From contig JBHYGK010000001.1 in the NCBI GenBank assembly GCA_051859045.1, positions 186,001 to 250,000 of the forward strand: DNA of 64,000 bases. Reading direction: 5' to 3'. Source of the stretch: JBHYGK01 sp051859045. GTDB lineage: Bacteria > Pseudomonadota > Gammaproteobacteria > Xanthomonadales > Xanthomonadaceae. The notes below the pieces were generated by a model. The model did no database searches. It was not told the origin of the DNA and saw nothing but the letters and a program-made list of their open reading frames with translations. Position numbers and translations under genes: made by a program. Of this stretch, positions 1-8,278 are shown in pieces (position 1 is the first letter of the stretch; each line of letters begins with the position of its first letter).

Positions 1-427
1 AGGCCGAGGCCTCGAGGCCGGGCAGCGCGAGCAGCCCCTCGGCGTCCATCCGCGCGGGATGCCGCGCGCCGCGGACGCCGCGGCGCTCCAGCGCGCGCGC
101 GCTGCCGGCGCCCACCGCGAACCAGGCCGCGCCCGCGGCCCCGGCCAGCGGGCGCAGCGCGTCGGCGAAGCGCACCGCGGCGGGGCTGGTGGCGATGATG
201 CGCGGGCACGCCAGCGCATCGTCGAGCGCGCGCCGGGTGGCGGCGTCGTCGCGGCCGGCCAGGCGCAGGCCGCTCAGCGCGAGTCCGCGCGCGCCGCGGC
301 GGCGGGCCGCGCGCAGCAGGCCCGCGTGCTCGCCGGCCGGCCGCAGCGAGACGAGGCACCAGCCCGCGAGCGGCAGGGCGTCGCGGGCGTCGTCGGCGTG
401 GCGGGGGGCGCGGGGGCGGGTCGGCAT
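1..427 (-). CDS. hemD: Uroporphyrinogen-III synthase, N-terminal part (runs off window)
   Basis: Cyclises hydroxymethylbilane to uroporphyrinogen III in tetrapyrrole (heme, siroheme) synthesis; cytosolic. About 142 residues are visible from an ATG at 427; the family is about 250 residues, so roughly 110 residues lie beyond base 1. Family-like features are the segment IIATSPAAVRFADAL (residues 77-91), matching the usual 'TSxxAVxxF' motif, followed by WFAVGAGSARALERRGV (102-118) and an acidic-Gly motif DAEGLLALPGL (128-138). The N-terminus is rich in Arg/Pro, and the start could lie slightly downstream. It is divergent from the thioesterase gene at 561, with 133 bp between starts. The family call is good even though the gene is partial. 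Confidence 0.8.
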   Translation of the reverse strand, partial: MPTRPRAPRHADDARDALPLAGWCLVSLRPAGEHAGLLRAARRRGARGLALSGLRLAGRDDAATRRALDDALACPRIIATSPAAVRFADALRPLAGAAGAAWFAVGAGSARALERRGVRGARHPARMDAEGLLALPGLEASA

Positions 428-560
428 CGGCGCGGAGTGTCGCACGCGGGCCCGCGCGCACCGGACGCCGGCGCATGGCGCCGGCGCGTGCACCCGGACG
501 GCAGCGTATGCGCACCTCGGCCCGCTACGCTCCGCCCGCCCCCCTCCCACCGGCCACGCC

Positions 561-1016
561 ATGTCCCCCGAACTCGCCGAACTCGCCGCCCATTACGACG
601 CCATGCCGCCCGTGCGCGCCCTCGCGGTGCAACCCCGCGCCTGGGACGGCGAGCGCCTGCTGGTGCACGCCCCGCTGGCCGCCAACGTCAACGACAAGGC
701 CTGCGCGTTCGGCGGCTCGCTGGCCGGGGTGATGACGCTCGCCGGCTGGGGCCTGCTCACGCTGAAGGCGCGCGCGGCCGGGCTGGTGGCCGAGGTCTAC
801 GTCGCCGACAGCCAGCTGCGCTACCTCGCGCCGCTCTACGACGACCTCGAGGCCGAGGCCTGCCTGGCGCCGGGCCAGGACTGGGACGCCATCGAGGCCC
901 AGTTCCGCGCCCGCGGCAAGGCCCGGGTCGAGGTGCAGGCGGTGATCCGGCTGCCCGACGGCGCCAGCGCCAGCACGCTGCAGGCCCGCTTCGCGCTGAT
1001 GGCGCCGAAGGCCTGA
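561..1016 (+). CDS. Hotdog-fold thioesterase (YiiD C-terminal-like)
   Basis: A 151-residue protein resembling the YiiD_C thioesterase domain family, a single hotdog fold expected to hydrolyse an acyl-CoA or acyl-ACP thioester; the substrate is unknown. The core hotdog helix with its preceding loop is visible as NVNDKACAFGGSLAGVMTLAGW (N42 onward, given here as a motif region), followed by the strand LVAEVYVADSQLRYLAPL and a final strand ending ARFALMAPKA. The ATG at 561 starts the domain directly; in-frame upstream sequence is Arg/Ala-rich and is treated as non-coding. A TACGCT -10-like hexamer lies at 526-531. It shares its neighbourhood with hemD and the lipoprotein gene 19 bp downstream. 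Confidence 0.72.
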   Translation: MSPELAELAAHYDAMPPVRALAVQPRAWDGERLLVHAPLAANVNDKACAFGGSLAGVMTLAGWGLLTLKARAAGLVAEVYVADSQLRYLAPLYDDLEAEACLAPGQDWDAIEAQFRARGKARVEVQAVIRLPDGASASTLQARFALMAPKA

Positions 1017-1035
1017 GGCGGGCCAGAATGCGGCC

Positions 1036-1476
1036 ATGACCACCCGCCGCCGCTTGCTCGCGCTGCTCGCCAGTGCTCCCGTCCTCGCCCTGGCCCTCCC
1101 GGGCTGCGGCGGGTCCTCGACCCGCAAGGCCGACACCGACCTCCCGCTCGCGCTGTACGCCTATGCCGGCGCGATCCGCTGGGGCCGCCTCGACGAGGCC
1201 TGGGCCTGGGTGCACCCCGACGCGCAGGCCGCGCGCCCGCTCGACGCGCTCACCCGCGAGCGCTGGGAGCAGGTGCAGGTCAGCGGCTACGAGGTGAAGA
1301 CCTCCGGCCCCGCGCCGGACGGCCGCCTGCGCCAGCTGGTCGAGCTCCGCGTGGTCAACCGCCACACCCAGGTCGAGCGGGTGCTGCGGGTCGAGGAGAC
1401 CTGGGGCTGGGACGAGGAGGCGCAGCGCTGGTGGAACCACGCCGGCCTGCCCGACCTCACCGCCGGGCCGCGCTGA
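1036..1476 (+). CDS. Small predicted lipoprotein of unknown function
   Basis: 146 residues. The N-terminus has two arginine pairs, a hydrophobic core and the lipobox ALPGC with the lipidated Cys at residue 24, so it should be exported and anchored to a membrane from the periplasmic side. The mature part is Trp-rich (WGRLDEAWAWVHPDAQ, then ETWGWDEEAQRWW), and its pattern of helices and strands suggests a small NTF2-like or related alpha+beta domain, but I cannot assign a family. The gene follows the thioesterase stop by 19 bp and may be cotranscribed; a CAGAAT hexamer just six bases before the ATG could also give its own leaderless transcript. No enzymatic motif is visible. Confidence 0.7.
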   Translation: MTTRRRLLALLASAPVLALALPGCGGSSTRKADTDLPLALYAYAGAIRWGRLDEAWAWVHPDAQAARPLDALTRERWEQVQVSGYEVKTSGPAPDGRLRQLVELRVVNRHTQVERVLRVEETWGWDEEAQRWWNHAGLPDLTAGPR

Positions 1477-1551
1477 GGCCGCGGTCGCGCCGCCGGGCCG
1501 ATTCGGCCACAATCCGCGGCCCGCTCCCGCCCCAGACGCCAGACACCGCCC

Positions 1552-1989
1552 GTGGACTTCTCCGAACTCATCGCCTTCGCCCAGCGCCACGCCGTGCTCT
1601 CGCTCGGCCTCGCCGTGGTCACCGTGGCCCTGGCCTACACCGAGGTCGCCCGCCTCTTCCGCGGCTACAAGAGCGCCACCCCGCGCCAGCTGGTGCAGCT
1701 GATCAACGCCGAGAACGCGCTGGTGGTGGACGTCAGCGCGCTGGTGGAGTTCGAGAAGGGCCACATCGTGGGCTCCAAGCACCTGCTGCCCAGCCAGTTC
1801 GACCCGGCCGCCAAGCCCTTCGCCGGCGCCCAGGAGCGCCCGGTGGTGGTGGTCGACCGCGTCGGCATGGCGTCCGGCGAGATCGCCGCCAAGCTCAGCA
1901 AGGCCGGCTTCAAGCGCGTGTACTGGCTCGACGGCGGCCTGGCCGCCTGGACCGCCGCCGACCTGCCGCTGGCCAAGGGCCGCGCTTAA
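1552..1989 (+). CDS. Membrane-anchored rhodanese-like protein lacking the catalytic Cys
   Basis: 145 residues from a GTG start at 1552, with one N-terminal membrane segment (about residues 13-31) followed by a single rhodanese domain (about 42-140), the layout of E. coli YibN-type proteins. The fold signature is clear: VVDVSALVEFEKGHIVGS near residues 58-75 and KAGFKRVYWLDGGLAAW near the end. In active sulfurtransferases the loop after the central VVVV strand begins with Cys; here the sequence is VVVVDRVGMASGE with Asp at residue 102. Arg of the usual DVR motif is also Ser (DVS, 60-62). It is therefore probably not a thiosulfate sulfurtransferase and may be a binding or scaffold protein. secB follows 202 bp downstream, the usual neighbour. 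Confidence 0.85.
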   Translation: MDFSELIAFAQRHAVLSLGLAVVTVALAYTEVARLFRGYKSATPRQLVQLINAENALVVDVSALVEFEKGHIVGSKHLLPSQFDPAAKPFAGAQERPVVVVDRVGMASGEIAAKLSKAGFKRVYWLDGGLAAWTAADLPLAKGRA

Positions 1990-2006
1990 CCACCCGCGAG
2001 CCGCGT

Positions 2007-2059
2007 CGCGCCGCGCCCGAGCGGCCCGCGCGTCGCCCCGCGCCGCGCCCGAGCGGCCC
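2007..2059. repeat. Two copies of a 21-bp direct repeat before secB
   Basis: The 21-base GC-only unit beginning CGCGCCGCGCCCGAGCGGCC occurs at 2007-2027 and again, identical, at 2039-2059, a 32-bp period. It lies between the rhodanese stop (1989) and secB. It may be simple slippage in GC-rich DNA or part of the secB leader or upstream promoter region; nothing else indicates function. Confidence 0.6.
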
Positions 2060-2137
2060 CGCGCGGCCTTGCATCCCCGCGCGGACGCCCCACGTCCTGC
2101 CGCGGGGCCGAGGTTTCGCCCCCTTCCCGCCGCGTGG

Positions 2138-2143
2138 GATACT
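2138..2143 (+). promoter_or_regulatory. Candidate -10 element of secB
   Basis: GATACT followed by CCGCGG, 48 bp before the secB ATG. The same kind of TAnnnT/GATACT hexamer followed by a GC tract precedes many genes in this window (for example at 6573-6568, 9897-9902, 32571-32576 and 60639-60644). No convincing -35 hexamer is visible, so this is a pattern match only. Confidence 0.3.
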
Positions 2144-2191
2144 CCGCGGCCCTGTCGCACCACCCATCCTTTTGCTGGAGCTTCCAAGACC

Positions 2192-2689
2192 ATGGCCGAC
2201 GAGACCGCCGTCCTTCCCGAGCAGAACACCGCGCAGTTCGTCGTCCAGCGCATCTACGTCAAGGACGTCTCCTTCGAGGCGCCGGGCGCGCCGGCCGTGT
2301 TCAACGAGCCGGGCCAGCCCAAGCTCGAGCTGAACATGAACCAGAAGGTCACCGGCCTGGGCCAGGACAGCTACGAGGTCACGCTCACCCTGACCCTCAC
2401 CTGCACCATCAACGACAAGCCGGCCTACCTGGTCGAGGTCGAGCAGGCGGGCGTGTTCGGCATCGCCGGCTTCGACGCGCGCAACCTCGACGCGATGCTC
2501 GGCACCTACTGCCCGAACGCGCTGTTCCCGTATGCCCGCCAGGTCATCTCCGACCTGATCCAGTCCGGTGGCTTCCCGCCCTTCTTCCTGCAGCCGATCA
2601 ACTTCGACTCGCTGTACGCCGAGGGCCTGCGCCGCCGCGCGGAGCAGCTGCAGGGCGGCGCCCAGCAGCCGCCGGTCGGCAACGCCTGA
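2192..2689 (+). CDS. secB: Protein-export chaperone SecB
   Basis: Homotetrameric cytosolic chaperone that holds preproteins unfolded and passes them to SecA at the SecYEG translocon. The 165-residue length is typical. Family hallmarks are visible: QRIYVKDVSFEAPGAP (19-34), the conserved strand YEVTLTLTLTC, EVEQAGVFGI, and the SecA-contacting / core segment LFPYARQVISDLIQSGGFPP with LQPINFDSLYAE close to the C-terminus. The ATG at 2192 is preceded by CTGGAG and gives the standard N-terminus. The gene sits upstream of gpsA, as in most gammaproteobacteria, with a 72-bp gap that could be an internal promoter or read-through region. Confidence 0.97.
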   Translation: MADETAVLPEQNTAQFVVQRIYVKDVSFEAPGAPAVFNEPGQPKLELNMNQKVTGLGQDSYEVTLTLTLTCTINDKPAYLVEVEQAGVFGIAGFDARNLDAMLGTYCPNALFPYARQVISDLIQSGGFPPFFLQPINFDSLYAEGLRRRAEQLQGGAQQPPVGNA

Positions 2690-2761
2690 GCCGCGCCGGG
2701 CGCGCGCCGCGCGCCCGACCGCCGTCCGCTCGACGCCACATGCACGCCTGAGGGGCACGCG

Positions 2762-3799
2762 ATGACCACGCCGTCCGCACCGCACCCGCGCGTCACCGTC
2801 CTCGGCACCGGCTCGTGGGGCACCGCGCTCGGCGCGGTGCTCGCGCGCCATGGCGTCCCCACGACCATGTGGGGGCGCGACGCCGCCCAGGTCGAGGGCA
2901 TCGAGCAGCGCCACGAGAACGCCCGCTACCTGCCGGGCATCGCGCTGCCGCCGACGCTGCGCGCCACCACCGATTTCGCGGCCGCGGTCGCCGATGCCGA
3001 GCTGCTGCTCGTCGTCGTGCCCAGCCACGCGTTCCCCGAGACCCTGCGCGCGCTCGCGCCGCACCGCCGCCCGGGCACGGGCGTGGCCTGGGCCACCAAG
3101 GGCTTCGAGCCCGGCTCGGGCCGCTTCCTGCACGAGGTGGCGCAGGAGGTGCTGGGCGAGGACGTGCCGCTGGCGCTGGTCACCGGTCCCTCCTTCGCGA
3201 AGGAGGTCGCGCTGGGCCTGCCCACCGCGGTCACCGTGCACGCCGACTTCGCCGACTTCGCGCAGCAGGTGGCCGACCTGCTGCACGGGCCCACCTTCCG
3301 CGCCTACACCGGCGGCGACATGCTCGGCGCCGAGCTCGGCGGCGCGATGAAGAACGTGCTGGCCGTGGCCACCGGCATCGCCGACGGCATGCAGCTGGGC
3401 CTCAACGCCCGCGCCGGCCTGATCACCCGCGGCGTCAACGAGATGCTGCGCCTGAACGTGGCGCTCGGCGGCCAGCCCGAGACCATCATGGGCCTCGCCG
3501 GCCTGGGCGACCTGGTGCTGACCTGCACCGGCGACCTCTCGCGCAACCGCCGGCTGGGCCTGGCGCTCGGCCGCGGGCAGTCGATCGCCGACGCCGTGCG
3601 CGAGATCGGCCAGGTGGTGGAGTCGGTGCAGACCGCCGACGAGGTGATGCGCCAGGCCGAGCGGCACGGGCTGGACCTGCCGATCTCGGCGCTGGTGCGG
3701 CGCGTGCTGCACGCCGAGATCACCCCGGCCGAGGGCCTGCGCCTGATCCTCGCGCGCGAGCAGAAGCCCGAGTACCCCGACGCCCTGCTGGGCGACTGA
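2762..3799 (+). CDS. gpsA: NAD(P)-dependent glycerol-3-phosphate dehydrogenase
   Basis: Reduces dihydroxyacetone phosphate to sn-glycerol-3-phosphate, the backbone precursor of phospholipids; cytosolic. 345 residues, normal for GpsA. The N-terminal Rossmann motif GTGSWGTALG (15-24) binds the nicotinamide nucleotide; GPSFAKEVA (about 142-150) is the family signature; the catalytic Lys is K197 in GGAMKNVLAVATGIADG; and GLGDLVLTCTGDLSRNRRLG marks the C-terminal substrate domain. The adjacent secB is the conserved partner. There is no sign of truncation. Confidence 0.97.
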   Translation: MTTPSAPHPRVTVLGTGSWGTALGAVLARHGVPTTMWGRDAAQVEGIEQRHENARYLPGIALPPTLRATTDFAAAVADAELLLVVVPSHAFPETLRALAPHRRPGTGVAWATKGFEPGSGRFLHEVAQEVLGEDVPLALVTGPSFAKEVALGLPTAVTVHADFADFAQQVADLLHGPTFRAYTGGDMLGAELGGAMKNVLAVATGIADGMQLGLNARAGLITRGVNEMLRLNVALGGQPETIMGLAGLGDLVLTCTGDLSRNRRLGLALGRGQSIADAVREIGQVVESVQTADEVMRQAERHGLDLPISALVRRVLHAEITPAEGLRLILAREQKPEYPDALLGD

Positions 3800-3847
3800 C
3801 GCGCCCGGCCGGCCTCCCGCCTCGGCCGCATTCCGACGGAGCCCGCG

Positions 3848-4699
3848 ATGGACACCCCCGAGCTGCTGGCCGTCCAGGGCCCCGTGCACCTGCGGGTGTC
3901 GCATCGCGGCGACGGCGTCGCTTACCACGCGGATGAGGATGGCGCGCGGCTCGATGCCACGTGGTGGGCCGCGGTGGACGCGGGTCTCGCGGGCCTCGCC
4001 GACGCGCTCCCGGCCCTTGCGCCGCGGCTCCAGGACGCGCTGCGGGCGAACGGCGCGACGCGCATCGCGCTGCGCCTGCGGCTCGGCGACGGCTGGATCG
4101 GCGCCGGCGTGTTCGAAGACTTCGCGCGGATCCCAGATCACGCGCGCCCGGCCCTGCGGCGCTGGGTGGACGCCGCCATCGCGCTGGCCGCGTCCCTCCG
4201 CGGCATGCCGTGGGAGACCGCGGAATCCCACCTCGCCCAGTCCGAGGCCGCGTGGCTGGCGCGCACCGACCCCGCGGACGTCCCCCGCCTGGTGCGCTAC
4301 ATGGAGCGCTGCGACCTCGACCACGAGGTCGATCACGGCGAAGCCATGCGCCGCGCGGTGCTCGCGCATGGATGGCGCGCGGAGACGCTGGCGCTGTGGG
4401 TCGCCAGGGGCACCACCTGCTGCGGCCAGTGGGGGCTGGAGGTCGACTGGGACGAGGTGCCCGGTGTCCCGCTGGCCGGCTGGATCGAGGCCGACCCGGC
4501 GCGTGGGGCGCTCGCGGTCGCGCTGCTGGCGGGGGCGCTGCGGGCGGCCCGGCTCGACGGCGATCCCGGCTGGCTCGACGAGGTGGCCCCGCAGCTCGGA
4601 CGGCGTGGCGAGGCCCTGGTCGCGGAGGCGTTCGACGCGGCCCGCGCCGACGCCCCGCCGCGTGGCGTCGGGGCCCACTGGCTCGACGCGCTGCGCTGA
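3848..4699 (+). CDS. Unrecognised 283-residue protein
   Basis: I do not recognise a family with confidence. The protein is soluble-looking (no signal peptide, no membrane segment), acidic and rich in Ala, Arg, Trp and Leu. The first 90 residues look like an alpha+beta domain (LRVSHRGDGVAYHADEDGA ... ALRLRLGDGWIGAGVFEDF); the rest is helical with repeated Trp-containing turns (RWVDAAIALAASLRGMPWE, AWLARTDPADVPRLVRYME) and a vicinal cysteine pair in TTCCGQWGLEVDWDE. The two cysteines could bind metal or form a disulfide. The ATG at 3848 starts 48 bp after gpsA, so it may be read through from that operon. It converges on the antiporter gene, with only 9 bp between stops. Confidence 0.6.
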   Translation: MDTPELLAVQGPVHLRVSHRGDGVAYHADEDGARLDATWWAAVDAGLAGLADALPALAPRLQDALRANGATRIALRLRLGDGWIGAGVFEDFARIPDHARPALRRWVDAAIALAASLRGMPWETAESHLAQSEAAWLARTDPADVPRLVRYMERCDLDHEVDHGEAMRRAVLAHGWRAETLALWVARGTTCCGQWGLEVDWDEVPGVPLAGWIEADPARGALAVALLAGALRAARLDGDPGWLDEVAPQLGRRGEALVAEAFDAARADAPPRGVGAHWLDALR

Positions 4700-4708
4700 G
4701 TCGGCGGC

Positions 4709-6538
4709 TCAGCGCACGTCGTCGCGCCGCTGCCGCCGCGCCTGGCGACGTGCGCGCCAGCGCGCCAGCGCGCCGGGCGCCACGCGCGCGGCCTCGTCGC
4801 CGAACACCCGGGTGCCGACGCCGCCGAACTTCAGGCCCACGCTCTGCACGCGCTCGTCGACGAGCGAGCGCACCACCAGCGTGGCGTCGCCGAGGTCCAG
4901 GCGGTCGCCGATCTGCGGATGGCCGTCGAAGCGCTCGGCGAACAGCGCGTCGGCCGTGTGCGCGGCATAGCGCGCGGGGATCGGCAGGTCGTAGAACGCC
5001 GCCAGCTCGCCCAGCGGCACGTCGCCGGGCAGGGTGAAGGCGCCGAACATCGCGCGCTCGGCCTCGCGCGCGTCGTCGGGCGCCGCGAACAGCCAGTCCA
5101 GCCGGTAGACGTTGCCGGGCGGGGCGAGGAAGTAGGCGTAGTCGCCGGCCTCGAGCGCGCGGATCTCGTTGGCGGTGCTGATGCCGCCGCCGCGCACCAC
5201 CATCGCCGGCCGCGCCCAGCCCGGCAGCGGCGCGCCGCGCAGGATCGCGCAGCCCTCGGCCACCTCGTAGCCGACCATCTCCACCTCGATCTGGCCCGGC
5301 AGGTCGAGCTCGATGCGCCGCGTGGGCGGGTCGCTGCGCGGCAGCGCCACCTTCAGCCAGTGCGCCGCGCGGCCCAGCGTCCAGCCCTGCACCACCAGCG
5401 ACGCGATCACCACGACGAAGGCGACGTTGAAGTAGACCTCGGCGTCCGGCAGCCCCACCAGCATCGGGATCGAGGCCAGGAAGATCGCCACCGCGCCGCG
5501 CAGGCCCACCCAGGCCACGAACCCCACCTCGCCCTTGCGGTAGCCGAACGGCGCCAGGCACAGCGCCACCGCGAGCGGCCGGGCGATGAACATCAGGAAC
5601 GCCGCCACGCCGAGCGCGGGCCAGACCAGGTCGAGCAGGCGGCTGGGCGTGACCAGCAGGCCGAGCACCAGGAACATCACCAGCTGCGCCAGCCAGGTCG
5701 CGGCGTCCTGCACCGCCAGCACGTTGGCCTGCGCGCGCAGCGGCCGGTTGCCCATCACGATGCCGGCCAGGTAGACCGCCATCAGGCCGCTGCCGCCGAG
5801 CAGGTTGGTGAACGCGAACAGCGCCACCGCGCCGGCGACGGTGAGCAGCGGATGCAGGCCCGAGGGCAGGGTGAGGCGGTTGATCGCCGCGCTCATGCCG
5901 AGCCCGCCGAGCACGCCGAACACCAGGCCCAGCACGCCCTGGGTGCCGAGGGTGCGGGCGATCTCGAGCGCGCCGGGGCCGGCCTCGCCCACGCCCAGCG
6001 CCAGCGTGCCGGTGATCACCACCACCATCAGCACCGCGACCGGATCGTTGCTGCCGGACTCGAGCTCGAGCGTCGCGCCCACGCGCCGCCCCAGGTGCAG
6101 GCCGCCGGCCTTGAGCAGGAAGAACACCGCCGCGGCGTCGGTGGAGGCGATGATCGCGCCCATCAGCAGCGATTCCATCGGCCCGAACCCGAGCAGCCCG
6201 TGCACCGCCAGCGCGCTCAGGCCCGCGGTCAGCACGACGCCCACGCTGGCCAGCACCAGCGACGGCGCGACGGCGCCGCGCACCTTGTCGAGCCGGGTGC
6301 GCAGGCCGCCGTCGAACAGGATGATCGCCAGCGCCAGCGAGCCCAGCGTGTAGGTGAAGGCGTAGTTCGCGAACGCGATGCCGCCGGGGCCGTCCTCGCC
6401 CAGCAGCATGCCGATGACCAGGAACACCAGCAGCAAGGGCGCGCCGAAGCGGCGCGCGAGCAGGGAGGACGCGATGCCGACCAGCACGAGGACGGCGCCG
6501 GCCAGCAGCCGCAGGTCGCTGGCGTGGAGGCTGTCCAC
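4709..6538 (-). CDS. cvrA: Potassium/proton antiporter, NhaP2/CvrA type (CPA1 family)
   Basis: 609 residues from a GTG start. About 12 hydrophobic helices fill residues 10-400 and match a Na+/H+ exchanger domain; the acidic translocation motif region is seen around SGSNDPVAVLMVVVITG (the ND pair of CPA1 antiporters). The soluble C-terminal third carries an RCK_C/TrkA-C-like segment and then a CorC/HlyC-type domain (about 485-580, ending RFDGHPQIGDRLDLGDATL), the arrangement of K+/H+ antiporter NhaP2. It should expel K+ in exchange for protons at the inner membrane. A TAAGGT -10-like hexamer lies at 6573-6568. It converges with the unknown gene at 3848. Confidence 0.88.
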   Translation of the reverse strand: MDSLHASDLRLLAGAVLVLVGIASSLLARRFGAPLLLVFLVIGMLLGEDGPGGIAFANYAFTYTLGSLALAIILFDGGLRTRLDKVRGAVAPSLVLASVGVVLTAGLSALAVHGLLGFGPMESLLMGAIIASTDAAAVFFLLKAGGLHLGRRVGATLELESGSNDPVAVLMVVVITGTLALGVGEAGPGALEIARTLGTQGVLGLVFGVLGGLGMSAAINRLTLPSGLHPLLTVAGAVALFAFTNLLGGSGLMAVYLAGIVMGNRPLRAQANVLAVQDAATWLAQLVMFLVLGLLVTPSRLLDLVWPALGVAAFLMFIARPLAVALCLAPFGYRKGEVGFVAWVGLRGAVAIFLASIPMLVGLPDAEVYFNVAFVVVIASLVVQGWTLGRAAHWLKVALPRSDPPTRRIELDLPGQIEVEMVGYEVAEGCAILRGAPLPGWARPAMVVRGGGISTANEIRALEAGDYAYFLAPPGNVYRLDWLFAAPDDAREAERAMFGAFTLPGDVPLGELAAFYDLPIPARYAAHTADALFAERFDGHPQIGDRLDLGDATLVVRSLVDERVQSVGLKFGGVGTRVFGDEAARVAPGALARWRARRQARRQRRDDVR

Positions 6539-6567
6539 CGGGGGCGTCTCGTGCGGGAGTGGCTGGA

Positions 6568-6573
6568 ACCTTA
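6568..6573 (-). promoter_or_regulatory. Candidate -10 element of the K+/H+ antiporter gene
   Basis: TAAGGT on the minus strand, 29 bp before the GTG start, inside GGGTAAGGTTCCAG. It fits the recurrent TAnnnT pattern of this window; no clear -35 is visible. Confidence 0.35.
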
Positions 6574-6643
6574 CCCGCTGCGGGTGCCTCGCGGGAAGCC
6601 GCGCGGGGCCGCGATCGCCGCCGGCCGCGCGCGCGGCCGGCGC

Positions 6644-7522
6644 TCAGGCCTTCGTGGCGAAGGCCCGCCAGGCCTGGTGGGCCACCGCGACGCCGAGCAG
6701 CACGATCGCGCCGCCGGCGAGCATGCTCGGCGTGATCGCCTCGCCCAGCACCAGCGCCGCCATCGCCACGCCGGCCACCGGCGCGAGGTAGGTGACCATC
6801 GTGGCGCGGGTGGCGCCGATGCGCGCGATCAGCCCGAAATAGATCAGGTAGGCCAGCCCGGTGCAGGCCACGCCGAGCACCGCCACGCAGGCCCAGGCCA
6901 GCGGGCCGGGCAGGGTGGCCGGCCACTGCGCGATCGCGGGGCCCGCGAGCAGCAGGCTCGAGACCAGCTGGCTGCCGAAGGCCAGCGCCAGCGGGCGCAT
7001 GCCCGGGAAGCCGCCGCGCGCGAAGTGCGCCGCGAAGCCGTAGCAGGCCGTGGCCAGCAGCCCGGCCAGCACCGGCCACAGCGCGGCCTGGCCGGCCTCG
7101 GCCAGCTTGCCCGACACCAGCACGCCCACCCCGAGGAAGCCCAGCGCCAGGCCCGCGAGCTCGGCGCGCCCGGCGCGCTGCGCGAACAGCGCCGCGCCGA
7201 TCAGCGCGCCCCACAGCGGCGTGGTGGCGTTGAGCAGGCTGCCGTAGCCGGCGCTGAGGTGGATCGTGGCCCAGGTCAGCAGGAAGAACGGCAGCGCGGT
7301 GTTGGTGATGCCCATCAGCAGCATGCGGGGCCCGCGGCCGGCGAGGTCGGGCCCCTCGCGCCGCCACGCCAGCAGCGCGCCGAGGAAGACCGCGGCCACC
7401 GCCACCCGCACGAAGGCCAGCGGCGCGGCGCCGAACTCGGGGCCGGCCACGCGCATCAGCAGGAACGAGCTGCCCCAGAGCAGGGCCAGGAACAGCAGCA
7501 GGGCGAGATCGCGCGGGGACAT
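6644..7522 (-). CDS. EamA-family (DMT) transporter
   Basis: 292-residue inner-membrane protein with ten predicted helices made of two tandem EamA repeats (about 5-140 and 150-285). The start at 7522 (MSPRDLALLLFLALLWGSSF) is the usual DMT N-terminus with the Trp-Gly-Ser-Ser-Phe motif in helix 1. DMT proteins export amino acids, metabolites or drugs; the substrate cannot be told from sequence. It is divergent from the secreted-protein gene at 7747, with a 224-bp intergenic region that contains only GC-rich sequence and the partial direct repeat GGGGCACTGTC / AGGCACTGTC; I see no clear operator there. Confidence 0.85.
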   Translation of the reverse strand: MSPRDLALLLFLALLWGSSFLLMRVAGPEFGAAPLAFVRVAVAAVFLGALLAWRREGPDLAGRGPRMLLMGITNTALPFFLLTWATIHLSAGYGSLLNATTPLWGALIGAALFAQRAGRAELAGLALGFLGVGVLVSGKLAEAGQAALWPVLAGLLATACYGFAAHFARGGFPGMRPLALAFGSQLVSSLLLAGPAIAQWPATLPGPLAWACVAVLGVACTGLAYLIYFGLIARIGATRATMVTYLAPVAGVAMAALVLGEAITPSMLAGGAIVLLGVAVAHQAWRAFATKA

Positions 7523-7746
7523 GCGGGCCGGGGGCGGAGGCGTGGCCGCGGCGGCGGCCCGCGGTGACGGGGGCGCGCAGTGTGGGGCCGCGGCGCGGCC
7601 CGCGCCATCCGGACCATGCGGGGACGCCGCGCCTCTCCGCCCCTGCAGGCACTGTCCCCGGCGCCGGCGCTGGGGCACTGTCGGCGCGCCGGCCCCGGGC
7701 ATGCGTCCGCGGCGCCGCGCGCCCGTCCCGCTCAAGGAATGACGCC

Positions 7747-8265
7747 ATGACGATGCTCGCCCCCCCGCTGCTCCTGCTGCTCGCCGCCGCCAGCGCGCCG
7801 CTGCCGCCCATCGCGCCCACGGCGCCCGCTGCGGGCGCCGGCGACACGCGCTGCGTCTCGACCTCGGAGCGCCGCGCATACGCCAGCCACGAGCCGGACT
7901 TCGAGGCGCAGCGCGCCGCCATCAACCAGGTGCTGGCCGGGGTGGAGGACGCGGGGACGATGCGCGACGACCTCGTGGTGCCGGACGGCAGCGCGTCGTT
8001 CGCCGTCGCGCTCGACGCCTCGACCTGCGGCCCGGTGGGGGCGCCGGTGCACGTGACCGCCGCGTCCTGCGCCGGCGACGCCTGCGCGGCCGCCTTCCCG
8101 GGCGACGCGGTGCCCGAGGGCGCCACGCTGACGGTGCAGTCCTGCGGGGTCGGGCGCGCCGGGCCGGTGACGCGGGCCTCGACGGTGCGCCGCGTGGACG
8201 GTCGCTGGACCTTCCACACAACCGAGAGCGCCCTCGTCGAGGCCTGCGCGCCCGTCGCCCCGTAG
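7747..8265 (+). CDS. Secreted cysteine-containing protein of unknown function
   Basis: 172 residues. It has a short N-terminus followed by a hydrophobic run (APPLLLLLAAASAP), so it is probably exported. The mature protein has six cysteines (RCVST, STCGP, ASCAGDAC, QSCGV, EAC) that could form three disulfides, again pointing to the periplasm or exterior. No catalytic motif or known domain is recognised. It stands alone: it is divergent from the EamA transporter and converges with comM, with 13 bp between stops. Confidence 0.6.
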   Translation: MTMLAPPLLLLLAAASAPLPPIAPTAPAAGAGDTRCVSTSERRAYASHEPDFEAQRAAINQVLAGVEDAGTMRDDLVVPDGSASFAVALDASTCGPVGAPVHVTAASCAGDACAAAFPGDAVPEGATLTVQSCGVGRAGPVTRASTVRRVDGRWTFHTTESALVEACAPVAP

Positions 8266-8278
8266 CGGCGCCGCGCGC

